Assembly: GCF_029544075.1 (NCBI RefSeq)
Contig: NZ_JAJQJH010000005.1
Coordinates: 122,790 to 186,789 of the forward strand
DNA from: Chromohalobacter canadensis
Lineage (GTDB): Bacteria; Pseudomonadota; Gammaproteobacteria; Pseudomonadales; Halomonadaceae
DNA length: 64,000 nt
Reading direction: 5' to 3'
Part shown: positions 19,308 to 29,141 of the stretch, piece after piece
How positions within the stretch are numbered: position 1 is the stretch's first letter
Layout: each line of letters opens with the position of its first letter
Program-made: the position numbers and the translations under genes
Notes under the pieces: generated by a model
The model's input: only the letters and a program-made list of their open reading frames with translations
Told to the model about the DNA's origin: nothing
Databases searched by the model: none

Positions 19308-21518
19308 ATGTTTCCCATGCACGCCGCTTGGCTGGAAGCCGCCAGCCCCATTCTCGATCCCTTCGGCCTGATTCGCGCCACCCAGGACTACTGGCAGGAT
19401 ACCTTCGAACGCAGCGTGCTCTACTGGGACGTCATGCGTCAGCGTGGCAACCAGTATCTTGAGCACATGGCGCAGACTAAACCCAACGTGCTAGGGTTCG
19501 AGGCCGAAGTGCTCATGGATGGCCGCGACCTGCCGCGCCCGGTCAACTACGAATTGATGCGCATCCTGCCCCCGCCCGGTATAACGATCGACCCGTTCCA
19601 GCGCCCTTTCGTCATCGTCGATCCGCGAGCCGGCCATGGGCCCGGCATTGGTGGCTTCAAGCCCGATAGCGAGATCGGCGTCGCCATGCGCGCCGGTCAT
19701 CCATGTTACTTCATCGGCTTTCTGCCGTTTCCGGTGCCGGGACAGCATGTCGAAGATGTCGTCGATGCTGAAATTGCCTTTATACGCGAGGTCGGCGCTC
19801 GTCATGGCGAGGCCAATGAAAAACCCGTGGTGATCGGCAACTGCCAGGCAGGCTGGCAGTTGATGATGGCTGCCGCCCTTGAACCGGATGCCTTCGGACC
19901 GATTCTCGTCGCTGGCGCACCGCTGTCCTATTGGGCCGGCGAGCGTGGCCGCTACCCCATGCGCTATAGCGGGGGCCTGCTCGGCGGTAGCTGGTTGACC
20001 GCTTTTGCCGGTGACCTGGGTGCAGGGCTCTTCGACGGGGCCTGGTTGGTGCAGAACTTCGAACGCCTCAACCCCGCCAATACGCTGTGGAGCAAGCAAT
20101 ATCGGCTTTACGCCGACGTCGATCACGAAAGCGAGCGTTATCTCCAATTCGAGCGCTGGTGGGGTGGGCACATCGTGCTCAATGCCGAGGAAATACAGTA
20201 CATCGTCGACAACCTCTTCATCGGCAATCGTTTGAGCACTGCCCAACTGATCACCCGCGACGGACGGCGCATCGACCTACGCAACGTCCGCTCGCCTATC
20301 GTGGTGTTCTGCTCGCAAGGCGACAACATCACGCCACCGCCCCAAGCGTTCGGCTGGGTGTCCGATCTCTACGATGGCGTGGACGACATCATCGCCAACG
20401 AGCAGACCATCGTGTATTGCGTACACGACTCGACCGGGCATCTGGGAATTTTCGTCTCGGGCAGCATCTCGCGCCGCGAACATGCCGAATTTACCGCCAA
20501 CATGGACTATATCGACGTCCTGCCCCCCGGCTTGTACGAAACCGCCATCACGCCACGCGATGCGACCGGGGATGCCACCGATGGTGACTATCTGCTCGAA
20601 TTTCGCCCGCGTGGCGTCGACGACCTGCAACCGCTAGTGCAACGACGCGATGACGACGAGCGCCGCTTCGCCACTGTAGCGCGTCTGTCTGAAAGCGGAC
20701 TAGCGCTGTATCAACAATACACGCAGCCGTGGATACAAGCCGTCATGACCCCCGAAGCAGGGCGCTGGCTACGCCGACTGCACCCCATTCGGCTGGGCTA
20801 CAAGCTACTCTCCGACCGCAATCCATTGATGTCTACCGTGCCGGTGCTGGCCGAGCGTATTCGTCACCAGCGCCAACCGCTTTCGCCGGACAATCCTCTG
20901 ACGCAATGGGAGCGCAGCATAGCCACCCGTATCGAAGAAAACCTCGAGGCCTATGGCGAATGGCGTGACCGCATCAGTGAGGCGCTGTTCCTGAACGTCT
21001 ATGGCCAACCCTGGCTACAATCGCTCGCCGGCATCGGCCCGGACATGGCGCGTGTTCGCCCCCACCCCGGGCGTGCACCGGAGCATCAACACTTCCTGCG
21101 TACGCGACGAGCCGCCTTGCGGGAACGCATCGCCAGTGGTGGAGCACGCGAAGCGGTGGTGCGGGCCTTGATCTACATCCTGGGCGGGGCGCCGACGACC
21201 GATGAGCGCAATTTCCAGCGCCTCAAGGCCACGCGCGAGGAACTCGGCAAGAGCCTGGACCTTCAACACTTCAAGATGCTGGTCCGTGAGCAGTTCTTCA
21301 TTCTCAAGCTCGACGTGCGCGAGGCACTCAAGGCGCTTCCCACACTCATCGCACGCGACGACGCCACGCAGGTCGATGATCACTTGGCACACATCACCCA
21401 CATCCTCGACGCCAGCGGGCCGCAAAGCGAGCATGTGCAGGAGCGCCTGGAACGCGTTCGCGTCTTGTTCGAACAAGCCCGGCCCGCAGCACCGAATCCC
21501 GAGGCGCCACGGGCATGA
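19308..21518 (+). CDS. DUF3141 protein, PHA-synthase-like alpha/beta hydrolase
   Basis: A 736-residue cytoplasmic protein. The N-terminal two thirds form an alpha/beta-hydrolase domain related to polyhydroxyalkanoate synthases. The nucleophile elbow is GNCQAG with Cys179, the likely acid is Asp339 (CSQGDNITPP) and the base is His378 (DSTGHLG). The C-terminal third is helical and of unknown role. It has the cysteine nucleophile of PhaC but not the usual GxCxGG end, so polymer synthesis is not assured. AGGAG eight bases before the ATG. It follows pyk behind a terminator and converges with pycB. Confidence 0.85.
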   Translation: MFPMHAAWLEAASPILDPFGLIRATQDYWQDTFERSVLYWDVMRQRGNQYLEHMAQTKPNVLGFEAEVLMDGRDLPRPVNYELMRILPPPGITIDPFQRPFVIVDPRAGHGPGIGGFKPDSEIGVAMRAGHPCYFIGFLPFPVPGQHVEDVVDAEIAFIREVGARHGEANEKPVVIGNCQAGWQLMMAAALEPDAFGPILVAGAPLSYWAGERGRYPMRYSGGLLGGSWLTAFAGDLGAGLFDGAWLVQNFERLNPANTLWSKQYRLYADVDHESERYLQFERWWGGHIVLNAEEIQYIVDNLFIGNRLSTAQLITRDGRRIDLRNVRSPIVVFCSQGDNITPPPQAFGWVSDLYDGVDDIIANEQTIVYCVHDSTGHLGIFVSGSISRREHAEFTANMDYIDVLPPGLYETAITPRDATGDATDGDYLLEFRPRGVDDLQPLVQRRDDDERRFATVARLSESGLALYQQYTQPWIQAVMTPEAGRWLRRLHPIRLGYKLLSDRNPLMSTVPVLAERIRHQRQPLSPDNPLTQWERSIATRIEENLEAYGEWRDRISEALFLNVYGQPWLQSLAGIGPDMARVRPHPGRAPEHQHFLRTRRAALRERIASGGAREAVVRALIYILGGAPTTDERNFQRLKATREELGKSLDLQHFKMLVREQFFILKLDVREALKALPTLIARDDATQVDDHLAHITHILDASGPQSEHVQERLERVRVLFEQARPAAPNPEAPRA

Positions 21519-21530
21519 GCAACGTTCCGA

Positions 21531-23345
21531 TCAGGTGATCTCGATCAGCACCTCGCCCGGCGTCACGCGGTCGCCCTTGACGACGTGGACCGCTTCGACG
21601 GTGCCCGAGGCCCGTGCCTGGACCTCGGTTTCCATCTTCATCGCCTCGGTGATCAAGACTGCCTGGCCTTCTTCGACACGATCGCCCTTGGCGACCAAGA
21701 CATCGACGATATTGCCGGGCATGGATGTCGTGACATGACCAGGCTGCGAGGCGCGCGCACGGCCCGAGGTCTCGCCGCCGACGAAAGCATCCTTGGCTTC
21801 GAACACGACCTCTTCCGGCATGCCATCGAGCGTCAGATAAACCTGGCGCTTGCCACCACTATTACCGCCCACGCCGGTGATTTGCACTTCGTAGGATTCG
21901 CCGTGCACGTCGATGACGAACTCGGTGGGCACACCTTCGGTCACCGGCCGGCTGGCGTCTCCCGCATCGGGAGCGGGAATCGGCTCCGAGACCAACGATC
22001 CATCTCGTCGTCCCTGCAGGTAATCGCGCCCCAGCTCGGAGAACATCGCATAGGTCAGGACGTCTTCCTCACCCTCGGCCAATTCGCCGATGTCCTTCGT
22101 CAAACGCGCCATCTCGGGATTCAGCCGATCGGCGGGGCGCCCTTCTTCCACTGGGGAATTACCGATGGCCTGACGACGAACGTCGTCATCCACCGGTGCT
22201 GGCGGATGACCATAGCCACCCTGAAGATAGCGCTTCACCTCGTTGGTGATGGTCTTGTAGCGCTCGCCGGTAAGCACGTTCATCACGGCCTGGGTCCCAA
22301 CGATCTGCGAGGTCGGCGTCACCAGGGGCGGGTACCCGAGATCGGCGCGCACACGCGGAATTTCGTTGAACACGTCGCGGATCTTGGACAGTGCGTTCTG
22401 TTCCTTGAGCTGATTGGCGAGGTTGGACATCATGCCGCCCGGGACCTGATTGATCTGTACCGAGACGTCCTCGCGGGTGAACTCGCTTTCAAAGGCGGCG
22501 TATTTCTGGCGTACGCCGCGGAAATAGTCGCCGATCTCCTTGAGCGCTTCGAGATCCAGGCCACTGTCGTAGTCCGTACCTTGAAAGGCAGCCACCATGG
22601 CTTCCGTCGACGGATGGCTGGTACCGCCGGCGAATGCCGAAATGCAGGTGTCGATATGCCGGCACCCCGCTTCCACGGCCTTGAGATGACACATCGGCGC
22701 CAGCCCCGAGGTGGCGTGGGCATGCAGATGGACCGGCACGTCCACGGCCTCGACCAATGCCGCCACCAGCTCGCCCGTGGCATACGGCGTTAAAAGCCCC
22801 GCCATGTCTTTGATGGCGATCGAGTCGGCACCCATGTCGACTAGCCGCTTGGCCTGGTCCACGTACATCGCCAGGGTATGCACCGGGCTCACCGTATAGC
22901 AGATCGTGCCCTGAGCGTGCTTGCCACTGGCCTTGACCGCGCGCATGGCGGTTTCCAGGTTGCGCAGATCGTTGAGCGCATCGAAGACGCGGAACACATC
23001 GACGCCGTTATCCGCCGACTTGGCGACGAAGCGCTCGACGACATCGTCGGCATAATGGCGATATCCCAGTAAGTTCTGGCCACGCAACAGCATCTGCAGC
23101 GGCGTGTTGGGCATGGCATCCTTGAAAGCGCGCAGGCGCTCCCATGGGTCTTCCTTCAAAAAGCGCACGCAGGCATCGAAGGTTGCCCCGCCCCATACCT
23201 CGAGCGAGTGATAGCCGATGGCGTCCAGCTTGGCACAGGCGGGCAACATGTCCTCGGTGCGCAGGCGCGTGGCGATCAGCGATTGATGGCCGTCACGCAA
23301 CACGACGTCGGTGATATTGACTTGGGAAGATGATACGGCATTCAT
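21531..23345 (-). CDS. pycB: Pyruvate carboxylase subunit B (carboxyltransferase plus biotin carrier)
   Basis: Carboxyltransferase and biotinyl subunit, 604 residues, of the two-subunit pyruvate carboxylase; homologous to oxaloacetate decarboxylase alpha (OadA). HMGL-like barrel starts with DVVLRDGHQSLIATR; conserved biotin-carboxyltransferase segments follow. The biotin lysine lies in EAMKMET near the C-terminus. The ATG at 23345 follows AAGGAG by nine bases; an upstream in-frame start at 23393 would lie inside pycA. No membrane beta/gamma subunits are nearby, and the biotin carboxylase is adjacent, so anaplerotic carboxylation is favoured over Na+-pumping decarboxylation. Confidence 0.92.
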   Translation of the reverse strand: MNAVSSSQVNITDVVLRDGHQSLIATRLRTEDMLPACAKLDAIGYHSLEVWGGATFDACVRFLKEDPWERLRAFKDAMPNTPLQMLLRGQNLLGYRHYADDVVERFVAKSADNGVDVFRVFDALNDLRNLETAMRAVKASGKHAQGTICYTVSPVHTLAMYVDQAKRLVDMGADSIAIKDMAGLLTPYATGELVAALVEAVDVPVHLHAHATSGLAPMCHLKAVEAGCRHIDTCISAFAGGTSHPSTEAMVAAFQGTDYDSGLDLEALKEIGDYFRGVRQKYAAFESEFTREDVSVQINQVPGGMMSNLANQLKEQNALSKIRDVFNEIPRVRADLGYPPLVTPTSQIVGTQAVMNVLTGERYKTITNEVKRYLQGGYGHPPAPVDDDVRRQAIGNSPVEEGRPADRLNPEMARLTKDIGELAEGEEDVLTYAMFSELGRDYLQGRRDGSLVSEPIPAPDAGDASRPVTEGVPTEFVIDVHGESYEVQITGVGGNSGGKRQVYLTLDGMPEEVVFEAKDAFVGGETSGRARASQPGHVTTSMPGNIVDVLVAKGDRVEEGQAVLITEAMKMETEVQARASGTVEAVHVVKGDRVTPGEVLIEIT

Positions 23346-23358
23346 GATGGGTATCTCC

Positions 23359-24774
23359 TTATAGACCGGCGTGGGCGGCGATGGCGGCGGCAATCGCTAG
23401 AGCGACTTCCTCGGGATTGCGCTTGACCGAATAATTGAGCAGTTCGGGATGGCTGGGCACGAAGCCGGTATCGAAGTGCCCGCTGCGGAAATCGGGGTGG
23501 CGCAGAATTTCCTGATAGTAAGGCGCGGTCGTCTTGACCCCCTGCAGACGCATGTCGTTGAGGGCGCGAATTCCACGATCGAGGGTTTCTTCCCAACTCA
23601 TGCCCCACACGATCAACTTCAGGCACATGGAGTCGAAATACGGCGGAATCGTATAGCCGGTGTAGATCGCGGTATCGGTGCGTACCCCTGGCCCCCCGGG
23701 GGCGTAATAACGCGTGATGCGTCCGAACGACGGCAGGAAATCGTTCTTGGGATCCTCGGCATTGATGCGAAACTGGATGGCGTAGCCGTGGTGGCGTATA
23801 TCCTCCTGGCGGTAGGCGAGCTTTAGCCCTGCAGCGATACGCAATTGCTCGCGCACGATATCCACGCCGGTGATCGCTTCGGAAATAGTGTGCTCGACTT
23901 GCACGCGGGTATTCATTTCCATGAAGTAGACCTCGTTGCCCTTGACGAGGAACTCCACGGTACCGGCGTTTTCGTAGCCCACCGCACTGGCCGCACGGAC
24001 CGCCATTTCGCCGACGTAGGCCCGTTGTTCAGGTGTCAGTTGGGGGCTGGGCGCGATTTCGATGAGCTTCTGATTGCGACGCTGGATCGAACAGTCCCGC
24101 TCGAAGAGATGGATCACGTTGCCAATGCTGTCGGCGAGGATCTGCACCTCGATGTGATGCGGCTCGACGACGCATTTCTCCATGAACACATCGGCACTGC
24201 CGAACGCCTTGGTTGCCTCGGAGATCACGCGCTCCCAGGCCTGCTCGAGCTGCGCCGGCGTGTCGCAACGGCGAATCCCGCGCCCACCGCCCCCGGAAGT
24301 GGCCTTGAGCATGACCGGATAGCCGATGGTATCGGCCAGCGACAAGGCCTCGTCGCAAGTCTCGAGATTGTCCTCCGAGCCCGGCGTCACCGGCACGCCG
24401 GCGTCACGCATGGCCGCGCGCGCCGCCGTCTTGTCGCCCATCCGCGCGATCACCTCGGCGTCCGGACCTACAAAGGCCAACCCGGCGTCCTCGCAGATGC
24501 GCGCGAAGTCTGCGTTTTCCGAGAGGAAGCCGTAGCCGGGGTGAATCGCGTCACAGCCGGTCTCGCGCGCCAGGTCAACGATACGCCGCGGATCGAGATA
24601 GCCCGCCAGCGGATCTTCGCCGACGAAATGCGCCTCATCGGCGCGCTTGACGTGCAGTGCAAAGCGATCGGGCTCGGTGTAGATCGCCACCGAGCGGATG
24701 CCCATCTCAGCGCAGGCGCGTACAATGCGTACAGCAATTTCGCCACGATTGGCGATGAGAAGTTTCTTGAACAC
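23359..24774 (-). CDS. pycA: Pyruvate carboxylase subunit A (biotin carboxylase)
   Basis: ATP-grasp enzyme that carboxylates the biotin carried by PycB; 471 residues. It begins FKKLLIANRGEIAVRIVRA. The ATP-grasp glycine loop is SGGGGRGI, and EMNTRVQVEHT is the catalytic signature. The GTG at 24774 is chosen because GGAGG lies seven bases before it; the longer frame up to 24819 lacks a ribosome binding site. It is separated from pycB by 13 bases and divergent from pycR. Confidence 0.93.
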   Translation of the reverse strand: MFKKLLIANRGEIAVRIVRACAEMGIRSVAIYTEPDRFALHVKRADEAHFVGEDPLAGYLDPRRIVDLARETGCDAIHPGYGFLSENADFARICEDAGLAFVGPDAEVIARMGDKTAARAAMRDAGVPVTPGSEDNLETCDEALSLADTIGYPVMLKATSGGGGRGIRRCDTPAQLEQAWERVISEATKAFGSADVFMEKCVVEPHHIEVQILADSIGNVIHLFERDCSIQRRNQKLIEIAPSPQLTPEQRAYVGEMAVRAASAVGYENAGTVEFLVKGNEVYFMEMNTRVQVEHTISEAITGVDIVREQLRIAAGLKLAYRQEDIRHHGYAIQFRINAEDPKNDFLPSFGRITRYYAPGGPGVRTDTAIYTGYTIPPYFDSMCLKLIVWGMSWEETLDRGIRALNDMRLQGVKTTAPYYQEILRHPDFRSGHFDTGFVPSHPELLNYSVKRNPEEVALAIAAAIAAHAGL

Positions 24775-24911
24775 CGTCTGCCCTCCGGTTATGGACGTCG
24801 CGTTGACACAGCGTGTCATCGTGGCGCCCTCTGGGTCGCTGAGTGCTTGTCTTTATCGTACTCTCACGCTACCCACCGAAGGATCAATAGAAAAATTGAT
24901 ATTTTTTTGCC

Positions 24912-24930
24912 AAGCTATAAGTAATAGCTT
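24912..24930. promoter_or_regulatory. LysR-type operator candidate in the pycA-pycR divergent region
   Basis: Perfect inverted repeat AAGCTAT-N5-ATAGCTT, 20 bases before pycR. It touches a candidate pycA -35 (TTGGCA, 24912-24907 on the minus strand) within a very AT-rich stretch. The position between a LysR gene and its presumed target is typical for autoregulation plus target control. Confidence 0.5.
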
Positions 24931-24950
24931 ATGACTACGCCGGGGGCGTC

Positions 24951-25925
24951 ATGTCACGACCCAATCTGCTCAATCGTCTGACCTTTCGCCAATTGCAGGT
25001 TTTCCAGGCCGTGCACCGGCAGCAGTCCTATTCGCGGGCGGCCGAACAGCTCGGCCTCACACAGCCCGCCGTCAGCGCTCAGATCCGCCAGCTTGAGCAG
25101 GCGCTCGAGCAGCCGCTGTTCAAGTATGCGGGCAAGACGCTGCATGTTCTGCCCGCCGCGGATGCACTGGCCGCCTCGGTACAGTCGATCTTCGGTCAGG
25201 TCTCGAGCCTACAGATGGAGCTTTCCGAGCTGGCAGGCACCATCCGAGGCGAACTCAATCTCGCCGCCGTCAGCACTGCGCAGTATGTCGTGCCCCATAT
25301 CCTGGCCCGCTTTCGTGCCCGTTACCCGGAGGTGCAGGTGCGCCTGCGCGTCTGCAATCGCGGCCAGGCGCTGGAGCGTCTCGCCGAGCGCCGCGACGAC
25401 CTCGTGATCATGGGCATGGTCCCCGAGGACGCCAATCTCGCCTTTATGCCGATTCTCGACAATGAAATGATTCCCGTGGTGTGGCCCGGGCATCCGCTGT
25501 TGACGGCAGACTCGCCCACGCTCGAGGATTTCACACGCTATTACGTGCTGATGCGCGAGCCCGGTTCAGGGACACGCACGGCGTTCGAGGATTTCGTCGC
25601 TCGCGAGCGGGTATCGCTACGCCATACCCTGGAGCTTGGCACCAACGAGGCGATCAAGCAGGGCGTCATGGCGCATCTCGGGGTCGCTGTGCTGCCACGC
25701 CTGGCGGTCCAGCTCGAGCTTGCTTCGGGGCTGCTGGCGTCACCGACACTGCCCGGCTTTCCGCTACGCCGCTCCTGGTGCACCGTGCATCCAAAGGATC
25801 GTTACCCAACGCCCGTGACCGAACTTTTCCTGCGCTTCGTCCGCGAGCTGTTGCCTGAGCTGAACGATCACTTCAAAGCGCCGCTGGTGCCCGCACCCGG
25901 CCCCAGCTTCGCCTGTACGCCATGA
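24951..25925 (+). CDS. pycR: LysR-family transcriptional regulator of pyruvate carboxylase
   Basis: A 324-residue LysR protein: winged helix-turn-helix at about 10-68 (FRQLQVFQAVHRQQSYSRAA, then LGLTQPAVSAQIRQLE), then the substrate-binding effector domain. Divergent from pycA, the same arrangement as PycR in Pseudomonas aeruginosa, which is the basis for the name. The effector is unknown. GGGGGCG before the ATG is a weak ribosome binding site. Confidence 0.85.
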   Translation: MSRPNLLNRLTFRQLQVFQAVHRQQSYSRAAEQLGLTQPAVSAQIRQLEQALEQPLFKYAGKTLHVLPAADALAASVQSIFGQVSSLQMELSELAGTIRGELNLAAVSTAQYVVPHILARFRARYPEVQVRLRVCNRGQALERLAERRDDLVIMGMVPEDANLAFMPILDNEMIPVVWPGHPLLTADSPTLEDFTRYYVLMREPGSGTRTAFEDFVARERVSLRHTLELGTNEAIKQGVMAHLGVAVLPRLAVQLELASGLLASPTLPGFPLRRSWCTVHPKDRYPTPVTELFLRFVRELLPELNDHFKAPLVPAPGPSFACTP

Positions 25926-26013
25926 ATCAGCCACGCTTGACTTGACTCCGACCTGGAAGGCCCTCATCTAAGGGGCATTATCATCACGTTCCACTTTTTA
26001 CAGGGAGTCAGTC

Positions 26014-27036
26014 ATGCAAGTAGTCGCCACCACCGGCCAGCCTCAGGCAGCGCCCCTGGACGCTTTCGAGCTCCATGAACGCGAGATGCCGAGCCCCGGA
26101 GAATGGGACCTTCTCGTGCGCATCGACGCGGTGTCGGTCAATCCGGTCGATACCAAGATTCGCCAGGGCGCCTTCCTTCCCAGCGACCAGCACAACGTCC
26201 TTGGCTGGGATGCCGTGGGCCGGGTGGAGCACGTCGGCGCCAACGTCGAGCATTTCGCCCCGGGAGATCGCGTGTACTATGCCGGCGAGGTCGAGCGCCC
26301 CGGCTGCAACGCCGAATATCAACTCGTCGATGCGCGCCTGGCCGCCAAGGCACCGAGCAAAGTGAGCGCCGAGGAAGCGGCCGCCATGCCGTTGACTTCC
26401 CTGACCGCCTGGGAGGCCCTGTTCGACAAGCTCAAGCTGTCACAGGGCAAAGACACCCATCGCGAGCAGACCCTGCTGATCATCAACGGCGCTGGCGGTG
26501 TCGGCTCGATCGCGACGCAAATGGCCTCCCAACTCACCGGCATCAAGGTCATCGCCACCGCGTCGCGCGATACGTCCGTAGAATGGTGCCGGCGCATGGG
26601 CGCGCATGAGGTCGTCGACCACCACGACCTCGTGTCGAACATGCAGCAGGCCGGCCACGAGCAGGTCGACTACATCTTCAATTGCCATGATATTGGCGAC
26701 CACTGGGAGAACATGACCACGCTCATTCGGCCCTTGGGCCACATCGTGGCCATCGCCGAGACCCAGAAGACCGTCGATCTCAATGCTCTGCAAGGCAAGG
26801 CGGTGACGTTCAGTTGGGAATTCATGTTCGCGCGGCCGTTGCACGGCGCCGACATCGCTCACCAGGGCAAGATCCTGGCCACGCTGGCCGAGCATTTCGA
26901 CGCCGGTCATCTGCGCAGCACGCTCAGCGATATCGTCGGCCCATTGACCCCAGCCAATCTCGGGGAAGCCCATCGTCGCCTCGAAACCGGACATACCACG
27001 GGCAAGCTGGTGTTGAGTGCCATGCCCGAGGCATGA
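26014..27036 (+). CDS. Zinc-type alcohol dehydrogenase-like / quinone oxidoreductase family protein
   Basis: MDR-superfamily NAD(P)H-dependent reductase, 340 residues. GroES-like N-terminal domain ([15 protein letters not shown]) and a Rossmann domain with [15 protein letters not shown]. The catalytic-zinc cysteine cluster of true alcohol dehydrogenases is absent, so it is probably a zinc-independent quinone or enone reductase despite the usual database name. Substrate unknown. AGGGAG seven bases before the ATG. Transcribed alone in the direction of lipA. Confidence 0.82.
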   Translation: MQVVATTGQPQAAPLDAFELHEREMPSPGEWDLLVRIDAVSVNPVDTKIRQGAFLPSDQHNVLGWDAVGRVEHVGANVEHFAPGDRVYYAGEVERPGCNAEYQLVDARLAAKAPSKVSAEEAAAMPLTSLTAWEALFDKLKLSQGKDTHREQTLLIINGAGGVGSIATQMASQLTGIKVIATASRDTSVEWCRRMGAHEVVDHHDLVSNMQQAGHEQVDYIFNCHDIGDHWENMTTLIRPLGHIVAIAETQKTVDLNALQGKAVTFSWEFMFARPLHGADIAHQGKILATLAEHFDAGHLRSTLSDIVGPLTPANLGEAHRRLETGHTTGKLVLSAMPEA

Positions 27037-27072
27037 CATTCCCATAACCGACACAGCCCTGTGCAAGACGAC

Positions 27073-27094
27073 ATGCCCGGCACCAGCCGGGCAT
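27073..27094 (+). terminator. Hairpin after the oxidoreductase gene
   Basis: Eight-base-pair perfect stem ATGCCCGG/CCGGGCAT with a six-base loop, 37 bases after the stop codon; no T-run. The rest of the 268-base gap before lipA shows no gene. Confidence 0.45.
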
Positions 27095-27304
27095 GGTATC
27101 GCGTGCAGCCAGGCTGCTCTCCTTGACACTGAAGCGCCATTGCCAACCTGTCCAGCACTACGCCTTTTGTGGTATGTTGGATGTATCAATTCACGCATCA
27201 TCAGACGTGCCAGGCCCCCCGGAAACGTCGACCGACGCCCTTCCCCTCTTTCTGTGGTAGCGTCGCTTCGGCGCCGTCGGCCGGCTTGCAGAGAGGCTCA
27301 CGCT

Positions 27305-28357
27305 ATGAGCGACACTCCTACCCAACGCGTCACCAGCGGCAAGAAATACCGCAACGACCAGGGCATCGCCGCCATCAAGGATGGCATGAAGTCACGCGAG
27401 CAATCCGCAGGCGATGGCGTCGGCGGCCGCAAGCCCTCATGGTTACGCGTCCAGATGCCCGGCGGTGAACGCTTCGAGGCGGTCAAGCGCAACGTGAAGG
27501 AGCATCGGCTCAGCACCGTTTGTGCCGAGTCCCACTGTCCGAACATGGGAGAGTGCTGGAGCAACGGTACTGCCACCATCATGTTGATGGGGTCGGTATG
27601 CACCCGGGCCTGTCGCTTCTGCGCCGTCGACACCGGTAACCCGCGTGGCTGGCTGGACCCCGAGGAACCGGCGAACACCGCCGAATCGGTGGAGCTGATG
27701 GGGTTGCGCTATGTGGTACTGACCTCGGTGGACCGCGACGATCTACCCGACGCTGGCGCTGGCCACTACGCCGACTGCATTCGCGCGATCAAAGCGCGCA
27801 CACCTCAGGTGGCGGTGGAAGCACTGACGCCGGACTTCGACGGCATATCCAGTGCCGTCGAGCGAGTCGTCGATTCCGGCCTGGAAGTGTTCGCCCAGAA
27901 CGTCGAGACCGTGGAACGTTTGACGCAGCGCGTGCGCGATCCACGTGCCGGTTATCGTAAGACCCTCGACGTGCTGGCGCATGCCAAGCGTCACCGCCCC
28001 GAGGTGATCACCAAGACCAGCATCATGCTGGGGCTCGGCGAAACCGAAGAAGAGATCCTCGAGACCTTCGATGACCTTCGCGCCATTGGCGTCGATATCG
28101 TGACACTGGGCCAGTACCTGCAACCGACCCGCAACCACCTGCCGGTGGAACGCTGGGTGACGCCCGACGAATTCGAGCACTACCGCCAGCAGGGCTTGGC
28201 AAAAGGCTTCATGGAAGTGCCGTCGGGGCCGTTGGTGCGCTCCAGCTATCGCGCCGACCGAGTGTTCGAGAAGAATAACCTAGGACTGGCAGAGCCCGCT
28301 GAGGTGCCTGGTCAATCGCCCGATCCCGACCGCATTGCGGTCGTCAACGTCGGCTGA
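27305..28357 (+). CDS. lipA: Lipoyl synthase
   Basis: Radical-SAM enzyme that inserts two sulfurs into the octanoyl chain on lipoyl domains. From the ATG at 27305 it has 350 residues. Auxiliary cluster cysteines are C73, C78 and C84 ([12 protein letters not shown]); the radical-SAM CxxxCxxC is C99, C103 and C106 (CTRACRFC). The C-terminal RSSYRAD supplies the conserved serine ligand. The open frame upstream to 27017 is not part of the gene. AGAGAGG nine bases before the ATG. It works after LipB, encoded convergently. Confidence 0.97.
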   Translation: MSDTPTQRVTSGKKYRNDQGIAAIKDGMKSREQSAGDGVGGRKPSWLRVQMPGGERFEAVKRNVKEHRLSTVCAESHCPNMGECWSNGTATIMLMGSVCTRACRFCAVDTGNPRGWLDPEEPANTAESVELMGLRYVVLTSVDRDDLPDAGAGHYADCIRAIKARTPQVAVEALTPDFDGISSAVERVVDSGLEVFAQNVETVERLTQRVRDPRAGYRKTLDVLAHAKRHRPEVITKTSIMLGLGETEEEILETFDDLRAIGVDIVTLGQYLQPTRNHLPVERWVTPDEFEHYRQQGLAKGFMEVPSGPLVRSSYRADRVFEKNNLGLAEPAEVPGQSPDPDRIAVVNVG

Positions 28358-28387
28358 AGACCGCACTTTTCAAGCCTTAGTGATGCA

Positions 28388-28434
28388 ATGAAACCGGCCC
28401 GCCGTAGACTTAGTCCACGGCGGGCCGGTTTCAT
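28388..28434. terminator. Bidirectional terminator between lipA and lipB
   Basis: A 22-base-pair stem with a single mismatch and a three-base loop, lying between the convergent lipA and lipB stops. Flanking A and T residues (ATGAAAC/GTTTCAT) supply short tails on both strands. It is the most stable intergenic hairpin in the window. Confidence 0.75.
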
Positions 28435-28478
28435 TGGGACGCGCCGCTCGATGTAGAAGGACGCTGAACGACGGTGCG

Positions 28479-29135
28479 TCAGGCGCCGACGGTGGCAACT
28501 GGCACGAGCGTTCGCTCTAGCGTTCGCGCCAGACGCTCGGCCAGCTCGACGGCGACCGTATCGCTATCCGGACAATCGTCGACCAGATCGGCAAGCCGTG
28601 TCATGGCCATGCCGGCATAGCCGCAGGGATTGATGCGCTGGAAAGGAGATAAGTCACCATCGACATTGAGCGCGACGCCATGGAAGCTGGCGCCGCGTCG
28701 AATACGCAAGCCGAGCGAGGCAATCTTGGCCTCGCCGACATAAACACCCGGCGCGTCAGGGCGCGCATGCGCCTCCACACCATACTCGGCCAGCAACGCA
28801 ATCACCGTGTTCTCGAGCGCCGATACGAGCTCCCGTACGCCCAGCTTGGCACGACGTACGTCGATCAACGGGTAAAGCACGACCTGACCCGGCCCATGAT
28901 ACGTCACCTGCCCACCACGATCGGTGGCGACGACCGGAATATCGCCAGGCATGAGCAGATGCTCGGGCTTACCGGCCTGCCCCTGCGTAAACACCGGCTC
29001 ATGCTCCACCAACCAGAATTGATCGGGCGTCGTAGCATCACGCTCACCGGTGAGCTTGCGCATGGCCTGCCACACCGGCTCATAGGTGCGACGCCCTAGG
29101 CGATGCAACTGCACCGGTGGGCGCTCTTCGCTCAT
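28479..29135 (-). CDS. lipB: Octanoyl-[acyl-carrier-protein]:protein octanoyltransferase
   Basis: Transfers octanoate from ACP to lipoyl domains, the step before LipA. 218 residues from the ATG at 29135 (a GTG two codons earlier, right after the ybeD stop, is the alternative). Motifs: [18 protein letters not shown], catalytic lysine in [12 protein letters not shown] and catalytic cysteine in INPCGYAG. It follows ybeD with almost no spacing, a common pairing. Confidence 0.95.
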   Translation of the reverse strand: MSEERPPVQLHRLGRRTYEPVWQAMRKLTGERDATTPDQFWLVEHEPVFTQGQAGKPEHLLMPGDIPVVATDRGGQVTYHGPGQVVLYPLIDVRRAKLGVRELVSALENTVIALLAEYGVEAHARPDAPGVYVGEAKIASLGLRIRRGASFHGVALNVDGDLSPFQRINPCGYAGMAMTRLADLVDDCPDSDTVAVELAERLARTLERTLVPVATVGA

Positions 29136-29141
29136 CGCCAC

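Noticed and set aside
21585..22793. 402-codon open frame on the plus strand
   Set aside because: Antisense to pycB; its translation shows no recognisable domain and has the His/Arg/Gly bias of a GC-rich shadow frame.
21531..24774. Oxaloacetate decarboxylase Na+ pump
   Set aside because: PycB resembles OadA, but the beta and gamma membrane subunits are absent and a biotin carboxylase gene is adjacent, which fits pyruvate carboxylase.
23845..24924. 359-codon open frame on the plus strand
   Set aside because: Antisense to pycA and runs into the pycA-pycR control region; no ribosome binding site.
27017..27304. Ninety-six-codon upstream extension of lipA
   Set aside because: Starts inside the oxidoreductase gene and crosses a hairpin; the LipA family starts near ATG 27305.
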